DNA of 9,811 bases from JADJVL01 sp039812765 (GTDB lineage Bacteria; Acidobacteriota; Holophagae; Holophagales; Holophagaceae): NCBI GenBank assembly GCA_039812765.1, contig JBDIBF010000098.1, forward strand, positions 1 through 9,811, given 5' to 3'. How positions within the stretch are numbered: position 1 is the first letter of the stretch; each line of letters begins with the position of its first letter. Below are positions 1 through 5,592 of this stretch, piece after piece. The notes under the pieces are model-generated. The model did not search any database. It saw only the letters and a program-made list of their open reading frames with translations, and was not told the DNA's origin. A program made the position numbers and the translations under genes.

Positions 1-898
1 GCAGGGAAAGCCACACGTCCCAGCGGCGCTCGTCGGCGGGGCGCTCCCGGAGGTGCTCCTCCACGAAGGGCAACAGGCGGGCGGCGAGGGCGCGCAGCCG
101 CGGGCTGCGGTCGGCGGCGTCGCTGAGCCGGGCCGCCAGGGGCACGGGGCTCGACCCCTCGGACGCCGCGTCCAGCCAGGCGCCTTCGGTGATGAAGCGG
201 GCGTAGAGCCCGGCGTATTCCTCCCAGGCCTGGGCGTCCGCCTCGTCGGGGAGCAGGACCGGCGCCGTGGACGGGCCATCGCCCACCGCGGCCGGGAGGG
301 GCTGCTTCGCCTCCATCCTGGCGGGGGCCTTGTCGTCGTCCCGGGAGGCGGGCGGTTCCGCGTCCTCGTCGGGCCTGGGGCCGAGGGCGCGCTCCGTGCG
401 CTTCTCCCCCAGGTTGCGAAGCTCGAGGATCAGGTGGGCCATGGCTTCCCGGTGATCGCCGTGCTCCCTGAGGAACTCCCGGACCACCTCGGCGCGGGTC
501 CGGAGGCCGCTGGCGCGGTAGGCCTCCGCCAGGGCGGCCGGCGTCGGGGCATCCGTGCCTTCCGCGCGGATCCGGCGATCCGGGCCGAGCAGCGCCCAGT
601 GGGGCCGGTCGGGGGACCAGCCCTTCAGGCGCACGAGCTCCCGGGTCACGTTCAGCCCGGGCTCCAGCTCCTGGAAGCTGAGCTGGAGGGCCAGGGCGGG
701 ATCCTGCTCCAGGGCCTGGGCGAGGTCCTGGGCAAGGCTCCGGCCGTCGGTTCCCGGGACGCAGAGGATCAGTCCCTCGCCGTGGAAGCGCAGGAGCTGG
801 GTGAGGGTCAGGTTGTTGTCGCCGGCGGCGATGATGGTCTGGGCCGGCAGCGCGGCGGCGGCGGCGAGGAGGGCGGGGAGGAGCAGGGCGCGTCGCAT
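1..898 (-). CDS. Exported protein of unknown function, paralogue of the upstream gene (3' end outside window)
   Basis: An open frame runs from ATG at 896-898 off the left edge with no stop, giving 299 residues. Residues 1-20 form a signal peptide (MRR, then a Leu/Ala-rich core, ending LPAQ), so the product is probably exported. The start is preceded by AGGA about 5 nt upstream and lies 11 nt after the stop of the 910-2211 gene, which suggests one transcript and coupled translation. The protein is collinear with that neighbour. In both, an N-terminal alpha/beta-looking region (about 40-130) contains a P-[HQ]-W-x-L-x(4)-R stretch and a DAP segment, and is followed by helical segments with matching W, L and P positions (for example the AW near 224 and the W-x(2)-WL near 293). 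Residues about 172-220 are a low-complexity, acidic and proline-rich linker that the paralogue lacks. The N-terminal part might be thioredoxin-like, but there is no CxxC. I do not recognise the family. Confidence 0.85.
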   Translation of the reverse strand, partial: MRRALLLPALLAAAAALPAQTIIAAGDNNLTLTQLLRFHGEGLILCVPGTDGRSLAQDLAQALEQDPALALQLSFQELEPGLNVTRELVRLKGWSPDRPHWALLGPDRRIRAEGTDAPTPAALAEAYRASGLRTRAEVVREFLREHGDHREAMAHLILELRNLGEKRTERALGPRPDEDAEPPASRDDDKAPARMEAKQPLPAAVGDGPSTAPVLLPDEADAQAWEEYAGLYARFITEGAWLDAASEGSSPVPLAARLSDAADRSPRLRALAARLLPFVEEHLRERPADERRWDVWLSL

Positions 899-909
899 GG
901 TCCTGGCTC

Positions 910-2211
910 CTAGCGGGCGGCGGGCCGCAGCGCGGCCCACCGCGAGGCCACCGCCGGCTGGCCGCAGCGCCGGGCCAGGGCCGAGGCCTTCGCCGGCAGC
1001 TCGGCCCAGCGGGAACCGTTCAGGGCCTCCATGAACAGGGCGTCAGCCTGGAAGGCGTCGCCGCCCCGCAGGCAGCACTCCAGCAAGGGGCCCAGGCAGG
1101 TGTTCCAATCGCCGTCCAGGAGGACGCGGTGGACCTCCTGGACCGCGCCGCGCGGGGCCTCGCCGGCCTCCTTCAGGACGTGGGGCTCGCGTTCCCAGCG
1201 CCCCTGGTAGTGGTCCCGGAGTGCATGCCAGTCCTCCGGGCTCTTGGCCGAGGCGAAGAGGGCCCGCACCGCACCCAGGGGTGGCCAGTCTCCGGGCGGC
1301 GTGAGGGGGGAGGGCTTCATGGACGCCAGGAGGGGGCGCAAGGCCAGCCCGCCCCGGGCCCGGCTCATCCACAGCCAGAGCTCCCAGTACGGCTCCGCCC
1401 CCGGCGCCTGACGCAGGGCGTCCTCCACCGAGGGCTGCCATCGCTGGTACAGGACGCGCAGGGTGGGGCTCGCCTCGTCCAGGGGGCGCGCCTCGCGCAG
1501 CCATTCGCCCCCGAGTTCCCGCCACTGGCCATTTTTGAAGACGGTGTCCAGCTCCTGCGCGAAGGCGCCCCAGGCTTCGAGGTCCTGGGCCGGGTCCAGG
1601 GGCTTGGCGCGCGAGAGGTCGGCCTCCTGGGCGGCGGCCTCGCGCAGCGCCCGGGCCAGGTCCGCCTGCTGGAGGCGCTCCCGGACCGAGGGGACCTGCA
1701 CGCCCATGAGCCGCTGGGCGGCGCGCTCGGCGCGGCCGCGCAGGACGCGCAGCAACTCCTCCCGGGCGTCGAGGGACTGCGGGAAGGCCTTCAGGTAGGT
1801 CCTCAGCTCCCGGCCCAGGTCCCGGAATCCGGCCCGGGCGAGGCTGGCGGCCAGATCCTCGGCGGAAGGCGGGGCGTCCCCCCGGGCGAGCACCGTGTCC
1901 CCCCGCCGGGCCACGAGGAGCCACTGGGGCTTCGCGGCGAGGTGGTAGCGGGCGACCAGGGCGCGATCGGCCCCGCTCCCAAGGGTGAGCGCGCGCAGGG
2001 GCACCTCGTAGGGCTGCAGGGGCTCCGACCGCAGGAGGTCCCGCAGTCCCTCCGCCAGCGTCCGCCCCCCCTCGGCGTCGAGCGCCACAAGGCTCGCCGG
2101 CGCCGTCGCGGCCTCGCCCGACCCGCGCTCCATCTGGGCGCGCAGCATGGCGTTCTGGGCCGTGAGGAGGACCGGGAAGGCGAGGGCCAGGCAGAGGGAT
2201 CGCACGGTCAT
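910..2211 (-). CDS. Exported helical-repeat-like protein of unknown function, 433 aa
   Basis: The frame is complete at 433 residues, from ATG at 2209-2211 to TAG. Residues 1-18 form a signal peptide (MTVRSLCLALAF core, ending LLTAQ). The mature protein starts with an alpha/beta-looking region (about 38-130), including KPQWLLV at 94-100 and GDAPPSAEDL at 111-120. The rest is Ala/Leu/Arg/Trp-rich amphipathic helices (about 130-433) that resemble TPR- or HEAT-like stacking, although I see no canonical TPR consensus. It is a full-length homologue of the partial gene immediately downstream, so the two are a tandem duplication. There is no clear Shine-Dalgarno sequence before the ATG (the upstream 20 nt are C-rich), so expression may depend on readthrough from the 2320-2901 gene or on a GTG at codon 3. 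A 60-nt inverted repeat lies 30 nt upstream. The reading frame and exported character are clear, but the function is unknown. Confidence 0.87.
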   Translation of the reverse strand: MTVRSLCLALAFPVLLTAQNAMLRAQMERGSGEAATAPASLVALDAEGGRTLAEGLRDLLRSEPLQPYEVPLRALTLGSGADRALVARYHLAAKPQWLLVARRGDTVLARGDAPPSAEDLAASLARAGFRDLGRELRTYLKAFPQSLDAREELLRVLRGRAERAAQRLMGVQVPSVRERLQQADLARALREAAAQEADLSRAKPLDPAQDLEAWGAFAQELDTVFKNGQWRELGGEWLREARPLDEASPTLRVLYQRWQPSVEDALRQAPGAEPYWELWLWMSRARGGLALRPLLASMKPSPLTPPGDWPPLGAVRALFASAKSPEDWHALRDHYQGRWEREPHVLKEAGEAPRGAVQEVHRVLLDGDWNTCLGPLLECCLRGGDAFQADALFMEALNGSRWAELPAKASALARRCGQPAVASRWAALRPAAR

Positions 2212-2241
2212 GGGGATGGGGGCGGGAGGTCCCGGACGCGG

Positions 2242-2301
2242 GACAGCCAGGATGCCCTCCCAGGATGGAGCACGTCGCCTGGAGGAGGCAGCCTGGCTGT
2301 C
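2242..2301. repeat. 60-nt nested inverted repeat (long hairpin) between two exported-protein genes
   Basis: The outer arms are a perfect 10-bp inverted repeat, GACAGCCAGG at 2242-2251 and CCTGGCTGTC at 2292-2301. Inside them is a second, imperfect stem, GCCCTCCCAGG (2254-2264) against CCTGGAGGAGGC (2278-2289), with a 13-nt loop at 2265-2277. The whole spacer could therefore fold into one long rod on either strand. It sits 18 nt after the stop of the 2320-2901 gene and 30 nt before the start of the 910-2211 gene. No T-run follows, so it is not a classical intrinsic terminator. It could be an mRNA-stabilising or processing hairpin, an attenuator, or one copy of a dispersed palindromic repeat. 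Confidence 0.6.
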
Positions 2302-2319
2302 GGACCCGACCTGCCCGGA

Positions 2320-2901
2320 TCAGGGCATGTAGCCGCCGGGGAGGATCTGGAAGGGGGCCGTGATGAGGCGCGTCTGGTCGAAGGGCGCCCGGCCGGTGCT
2401 CTTGAACCAGCTCGGGTAGACGAAGTCGCTCATGAGGATGCTGTTGATGCGGTAGCCCTGGTCGTTCTGCTCGCAGGCGTCGCAGACCTCGACGTAGCCG
2501 GTGGTGCCGTCGGGGCGCGTGAACGTGTTGTTCACGTAGGGGTCCGTGCGCATCTCGAGGACCTCATGGGAGATCGTGTTCGTCCAGTAGTCGACGGTCA
2601 CGCCCTTCACGTGGCAGTAGCCGATGGGGTTGCCGCCGGTCACGGTGTGGTAGTCGCCCTTCGTCTGGCCGATGTACATCTTCCAGGCGCCGGAGGGCGC
2701 CGACTTGCCCTTGCCCACGAAGACCATGGTGGCGTCGAGGCCCCAGGCAGCCTTGTACTCGTTGTGCACCTGCTGGGCGATGGCGGTCGTGACGGACTGG
2801 AGCTTCGTGTCCGTGGTGCTCGTGGTGTTGTTGATGATGGCGATGGTCTGGGCCTGGAGCGCGGTGGCGCCGGCGAGGACCAGGAGGGAGAGGAGCTTCA
2901 T
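2320..2901 (-). CDS. Exported protein with HEVLE zincin-like motif, 193 aa
   Basis: The frame is complete at 193 residues. ATG at 2899-2901 is preceded by a good AAGGAAG ribosome binding site about 7 nt upstream. Residues 1-18 are a signal peptide ending ALQAQ. The mature protein carries TNTISHEVLEMRTDP (107-121), then YVEVCDACEQND (136-147), and an SDFVYPSWF segment (158-166). The combination SHE-x2-E-x3-DP followed by E-x2-D-x-C resembles a metallopeptidase-like pattern seen in secreted proteins such as the EXORDIUM/PHI-1 group and some bacterial hypotheticals, where H, E and D residues are plausible metal ligands. Here they would be H112, E113, E116, D120, E138 and D141. C140, C143 and C96 could form disulphides after export. 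It does not have the canonical HExxH, so proteolytic activity is only a possibility. It is followed by the tandem exported pair at 1-2211 and may be co-transcribed with it. Confidence 0.85.
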   Translation of the reverse strand: MKLLSLLVLAGATALQAQTIAIINNTTSTTDTKLQSVTTAIAQQVHNEYKAAWGLDATMVFVGKGKSAPSGAWKMYIGQTKGDYHTVTGGNPIGYCHVKGVTVDYWTNTISHEVLEMRTDPYVNNTFTRPDGTTGYVEVCDACEQNDQGYRINSILMSDFVYPSWFKSTGRAPFDQTRLITAPFQILPGGYMP

Positions 2902-2908
2902 TGCGTTT

Positions 2909-2923
2909 CTTCCTTGAAGGAAG
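2909..2923 (-). promoter_or_regulatory. 15-bp palindrome covering the ribosome binding site of the HEVLE gene
   Basis: CTTCCTT at 2909-2915 (G2916 is the centre) is mirrored by AAGGAAG at 2917-2923, giving perfect 7-bp arms. On the minus-strand mRNA, the 5' arm CTTCCTT faces the AAGGAAG arm that contains the Shine-Dalgarno sequence. A short hairpin would mask the ribosome binding site, and as DNA the site could be an operator. The symmetry is visible; any regulatory role is inference. Confidence 0.4.
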
Positions 2924-2996
2924 GTTGTGTTGCCATGAAGGTGGGGACGTGCGGGGGAGCTGGAGCGAGGTTAGAAGCCGTCGCAGTCTCAGCCCC

Positions 2997-3014
2997 GTTA
3001 ATTCTTGTTAATTC
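2997..3014. promoter_or_regulatory. AT-rich direct repeat, 2 x GTTAATTC, upstream of the HEVLE gene
   Basis: GTTAATTC occurs at 2997-3004 and again at 3007-3014, a period of exactly 10 bp, so both copies face the same side of the helix. This is an AT-rich island in a very GC-rich spacer (2902-3110), about 95 nt upstream of the HEVLE gene start. On the minus strand it reads GAATTAACAAGAATTAAC, and a weak -10-like TCTAAC lies at 2970-2975. It could be an activator site or a promoter up-element. No known regulator motif is recognised. Confidence 0.35.
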
Positions 3015-3073
3015 GCAGGGCCGGCCCGGGAACGACCGCGCCGGCCGACGCGGGGCTGGAAAATGGCGACTCG

Positions 3074-3091
3074 GGCCTGCCCGGCCAGGCC
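3074..3091 (-). terminator. Possible hairpin terminator after the 3111-3665 acetyltransferase
   Basis: GGCCTG (3074-3079) and CAGGCC (3086-3091) form a 6-bp stem with a 6-nt loop, starting 19 nt after the GNAT stop codon. On the minus transcript a short TTTT follows about 9 nt later, not directly adjacent, so this is weak as an intrinsic terminator. GC-rich hairpins of this size also occur by chance in such DNA. Confidence 0.28.
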
Positions 3092-3110
3092 TCGCCCGGC
3101 CGCTGCGACG

Positions 3111-3665
3111 TCAGGCCCTAGGCCGGGCAAGGTCCTTCTCCAGGGTCTCGAGCATCAGCCCCTCCACCCGGGGCCGCGTCCCGAGGGACTCCCGGGGGAA
3201 GGGCTTCACCTCGCCGGTGCGTCGGTAGCCTCGGCGCTCGTAGTAGGCCAGCAACTCGGCGCGCAGGGTGATGACGGTCATGGTCATGGTCCGCGCGTCC
3301 CAAAGGCGGCGGACCGCGGCTTCGGCTTCGGCGAGGAAGACCTTCCCCAGGCCGCCGCCCTGCAGGCCGGGCTTCACCGTGAAGAGGCCGAGGTAGGCCT
3401 TCCCGCCCTCCAGGCGCTTCAGGTGCACGCAGCCCGCGAGCGCGTCGTCCCGGAAGCAGAGGAGCACCGTGGAACCCTCCGCCGAGACCAGGGCCTCCAG
3501 CTCCGGGGTCGTGATGCGCGCGCCGTCCAGCAGGTCCGCCTCGGTGGTCCAGCCCGCGCGGCTGCTGTCGCCGCGGTAGGCGGAGTTCACCAAGTCCACG
3601 ACCGCGGGGATGTCGGCGGGGGTGGCGGGGCGGAAGCTCAGGCGGGGATTGTCTTCGCGACTCAT
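3111..3665 (-). CDS. GNAT-family N-acetyltransferase, 184 aa
   Basis: The frame is complete at 184 residues and looks like a single GNAT domain, a fold that transfers an acyl group from acyl-CoA to an amine. FRPATPADIPAVVDLVNSAY (11-30) is the usual N-terminal strand and helix. YLGLFTVKPGLQGGGLGKVF (91-110) is motif A, where the Q102-GGGLGK loop binds the CoA pyrophosphate. AYYERRGYRRTGE (140-152) is motif B, with the typical Tyr and G-Y/F turn. The length is normal for the family, and the substrate cannot be told from the sequence. The ATG (3663-3665) overlaps the stop of the upstream RDD gene as ATGA, so translation is probably coupled. Codon use is strongly G/C in third positions, unlike that upstream partner. 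Confidence 0.92.
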   Translation of the reverse strand: MSREDNPRLSFRPATPADIPAVVDLVNSAYRGDSSRAGWTTEADLLDGARITTPELEALVSAEGSTVLLCFRDDALAGCVHLKRLEGGKAYLGLFTVKPGLQGGGLGKVFLAEAEAAVRRLWDARTMTMTVITLRAELLAYYERRGYRRTGEVKPFPRESLGTRPRVEGLMLETLEKDLARPRA

Positions 3666-4348
3666 AGGAAGACCTTCAGGACGAGACCGGCGCCGGACAG
3701 CGCCATGTCACCAGCAAGCGCGAGCACGAAGGCGAGGATGAACCTTGAAGCCCCGCGGAGGGCCCCAGGGGGCACAGCGCTCCGGCGGGCCACGACGGTG
3801 TGGCACCACTTGTCTCCGAGCCGCTGGTGCCTCGAAGAGTCGGCCATGCTCATGGCGGCAATGCCCCCGAAGAAGAGCCCATCGATGTAAAAGGCCGCGG
3901 AGCGCCCGAAGGCCGCACCGAACCGGCAGGGGGTGGCACGGTCCGTGACCACCACCAGGCCGCATACGAGCTTCCCCAGGCTGGAGCCGTGAATGCTCTC
4001 GCTCAGGGCGTGGTATGTGAGGGCCCCGAGAACAGACATCAGAGCCGACAGGAAGGTGAAGGGACCAAGCTTCGCGATGAATTGGTTGAAGTCCTTGTGG
4101 GCCAGGTCGCAATAGATCACCAGGGCCAACATCACCAGGATGAGTGCTGCGAAGACTGCTGCGTAATGAACCAAAAGGTCGATGGAGCGGGCGAGAGCCC
4201 GGATCCAGAACCCAGCCCCTTGGATCACCTCACTTCGATCGACATCCGCGGCTCCATCAGCCGGGGCGGGAGGGTGGCCTTCGAGCCCCGCCCCTGGCGG
4301 CTGGTAAGGATTGAAGGCCGTTTCGGAAGCGGATGGATCCAGACGCAT
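3662..4348 (-). CDS. RDD-family integral membrane protein, 228 aa
   Basis: The frame is complete at 228 residues. A polar N-terminus with NPYQPP (13-18), a motif often seen ahead of bacterial membrane domains, leads into an RDD domain. GFWIRALARSIDLL (46-59) is the first RDD helix with conserved Arg and Asp. Hydrophobic spans lie at about 57-80, 95-113 and 152-168. HGSSLGKLVCGLVVV (120-134) is the typical S-x-GK segment, and HQRLGDKWCHTVVARR (174-189) is the characteristic C-terminal motif. A last hydrophobic span (about 203-225) follows. The family's function is mostly unknown, with ion exchange shown for a few members. The only GGAG-like ribosome binding site is one base from the ATG, so the true start may differ. 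Codons such as GCT, CTT, GTT, AGT and CAA are visibly commoner here than in neighbouring genes, suggesting a different origin. Confidence 0.88.
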   Translation of the reverse strand: MRLDPSASETAFNPYQPPGAGLEGHPPAPADGAADVDRSEVIQGAGFWIRALARSIDLLVHYAAVFAALILVMLALVIYCDLAHKDFNQFIAKLGPFTFLSALMSVLGALTYHALSESIHGSSLGKLVCGLVVVTDRATPCRFGAAFGRSAAFYIDGLFFGGIAAMSMADSSRHQRLGDKWCHTVVARRSAVPPGALRGASRFILAFVLALAGDMALSGAGLVLKVFL

Positions 4349-4376
4349 GCCTCCATTTTGGGGGAAGGATGGTGGA

Positions 4377-4556
4377 TTGTCCCCTCAGCCCTTCCTGCAG
4401 TCCGTGTACTCCGCTTGGCGGCAGTCGGGGCTGAGCTCGGCCACGCCCAAGCTGGCCGGCGTGCCCCGGAAGGCGCTCGGGCCGGTGGTGACGGACCTGG
4501 GCGCGGAGAGGGCGGCGATCCTGGCGGCCCTGGACCTGCGGGTCACGGGGATCTGA
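4377..4556 (+). pseudogene. Coding-like remnant or small gene on the plus strand (59 codons)
   Basis: The gap at 4349-4569 between two minus-strand genes contains a plus-strand open frame ending in TGA at 4554-4556. From about 4390 to 4553 nearly every codon ends in G or C, and the predicted peptide has a credible amphipathic helix (LGAERAAILAALDL). A TTG at 4377-4379 preceded by AAGGA with 7-nt spacing could be a start. The peptide looks more like the C-terminal tail of a larger enzyme than a free protein. The arrangement of a P-L-G-P segment, then ER, then AALxxL recalls the end of dihydrodipicolinate-synthase-type aldolases, but that resemblance is speculative. The opposite strand also has a G/C-ending frame across the same bases, so the strand is not certain. 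Confidence 0.3.
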
Positions 4557-4569
4557 GGGGCCCGTCCGC

Positions 4570-4650
4570 TCAGCGCTTCCGGCGCCGCCCGGCGAAGAGG
4601 GCGGAGATCGCCGCCACCGCCACGAGGATCACCACCAGGAAGGGGTTCAT
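4570..4650 (-). CDS. Small single-span membrane protein, 26 aa
   Basis: ATG at 4648-4650 opens a 26-codon frame ending in TGA at 4570-4572. The peptide is MNPFLVVILV, then AVAAISALFA, then GRRRKR: one uninterrupted hydrophobic helix (about 3-20) capped by a strongly basic tail. By the positive-inside rule the tail should stay in the cytoplasm. It starts 9 nt after the stop of the YjaB-like acetyltransferase, with only a weak GGGG as ribosome binding site, so translational coupling is likely. The length, composition and position fit a real small membrane protein of the kind usually missed in annotation. No family is recognised. Confidence 0.6.
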   Translation of the reverse strand: MNPFLVVILVAVAAISALFAGRRRKR

Positions 4651-4659
4651 GGCCCCAGT

Positions 4660-5109
4660 CTAGGCGTATTCGCCTTCGGCCATGTGCAGCAGCGGGAAGG
4701 GACGGCCCTGGCCGTCCAGGTCGGACCGTCCCGTGACCCGGAAGCCGAGCCGGCGGTAGAAGGCGACGGCCCGGGGGTTCTGCTCGTTCACGTCGAGGGT
4801 GAGCGGCCCCTTGAGAGCGCGGGCGTGGCCCACCAGCCGTCGGCCGTGGCCCTTGCCGGCGTGGTCGGGATCGATGAAGAGGGCCTCCAGCTTCGCGCCG
4901 TCGAGGCCCATCCAGCCGATGAGGCGGCCATCCTCCTCGAGGGCCCACAGTTCCAGCGCGGGCAGCGCGTGGTCGCGGACGAGGGGATGGAGCGCCCGGA
5001 TGTCCGCTTCGGTGAGGAAGGTGTGCGTGGCGCGGACCGAGCGCAGCCAGAGGTCGAGCAGGGCGGTGTGATCTTCGGCCGTGCCGGGGCGGAGGGCCGG
5101 CGCGCTCAA
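4660..5109 (-). CDS. yjaB: YjaB-type GNAT acetyltransferase, 149 aa (TTG start)
   Basis: A GNAT acetyltransferase closely matching the layout of E. coli YjaB. It has LRPGTAEDHTALLDLWLRSV (6-25) then RATHTFL (26-32), the motif A region ALFIDPDHAGKGHGRRLV (76-93) with the G-K-G-H-G-R CoA loop, DVNEQNPRAVAFYRRLGF (106-123), and the terminal GRSDLDGQGRPFPLLHM (127-143). These are the signature segments of this subfamily, whose physiological substrate is not established. I chose the TTG at 5107-5109. It gives the usual family length of about 149, and the frame upstream is only the shadow of the CBS gene, rich in Arg and His. The TTG overlaps the CBS stop as TTGA, so translation should be coupled. 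The gene is followed 9 nt later by a tiny membrane protein. Confidence 0.9.
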   Translation of the reverse strand: MSAPALRPGTAEDHTALLDLWLRSVRATHTFLTEADIRALHPLVRDHALPALELWALEEDGRLIGWMGLDGAKLEALFIDPDHAGKGHGRRLVGHARALKGPLTLDVNEQNPRAVAFYRRLGFRVTGRSDLDGQGRPFPLLHMAEGEYA

Positions 5110-5540
5110 TGCGTCCCGGTGATGTAGTGCTCGAGCTGCGAGATGACGAAGGTCTGCTCGCTGATGACGGCCTTCACCACGTCGCCGACGCTGATGATGC
5201 CCAGCACGCGGTCGCCCTCGATGACGGGCAGGTGGCGGATGCGCTTGTCGGTCATGAGGGCCATGCAGTCCTCGATCGACTGCTGGGGCGTCACGCACAC
5301 GACCTTGGAGGACATGATGTCGCCCACGGAAGTGTCCTTCGACGTTCGGCCCTCCAGCACCACCTTGCGGGCGTAGTCCCGCTCGCTGAAGATCCCCGCG
5401 AGCTTCTCCCCCTCCATGACGAGCAGGGCGCCCACGTTCTTGGCGGCCATCATCTCCAGGGCCTGGAGCACCGTCGCCGACGGCGAGACGGTCCAGAACT
5501 CGGAACCCTTCTCAAGCAGGAGCTGGGAGACGCGCTTCAT
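5106..5540 (-). CDS. Two-CBS-domain protein, 144 aa
   Basis: The frame is complete at 144 residues and made of a CBS pair (Bateman module). CBS1 spans about 8-63 and ends with AGIFSERDYARKVVL (48-62). CBS2 spans about 72-128, with SVGDIM at its start (71-76) and HLPVIEGDRVLGIISVGDVV (103-122). CBS pairs bind adenine nucleotides and act as energy or ligand sensors. Stand-alone proteins of this length are common in proteobacteria and acidobacteria, and their partner is usually unknown. The ATG at 5538-5540 has GGAGG 5 nt upstream. A weak -10-like TATGCT sits at 5567-5572 on the minus strand, so the gene may have its own promoter in the 52-nt gap after the SnoaL-like gene. It overlaps the downstream acetyltransferase by 4 nt. 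Confidence 0.93.
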   Translation of the reverse strand: MKRVSQLLLEKGSEFWTVSPSATVLQALEMMAAKNVGALLVMEGEKLAGIFSERDYARKVVLEGRTSKDTSVGDIMSSKVVCVTPQQSIEDCMALMTDKRIRHLPVIEGDRVLGIISVGDVVKAVISEQTFVISQLEHYITGTH

Positions 5541-5592
5541 GGGGCCCTCCGTGGACGGGATGGACCAGCATAGTCCTATTCGGGAACGGCGC

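Noticed and set aside
53..913. A 286-codon plus-strand open frame at the left edge
   Set aside because: The minus strand has a continuous frame over the same bases with a signal peptide and clear homology to the next gene. The plus frame is its shadow.
1129..3228. A 699-codon plus-strand open frame
   Set aside because: It is antisense to the two exported-protein genes on the minus strand, which have signal peptides and paralogy. It has biased Gly/Arg/Pro composition and no recognisable domain.
615..4900. Long runs of GGC/GCC-rich words as possible CRISPR or tandem repeats
   Set aside because: They reflect codon preference. No regularly spaced repeat unit is present.
5110..5298. N-terminal extension of the YjaB-like acetyltransferase to 212 residues
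   Set aside because: The added part lies inside the CBS gene in another frame, is rich in His and Arg, and matches nothing in the family. The TTG at 5107-5109 gives the normal length.
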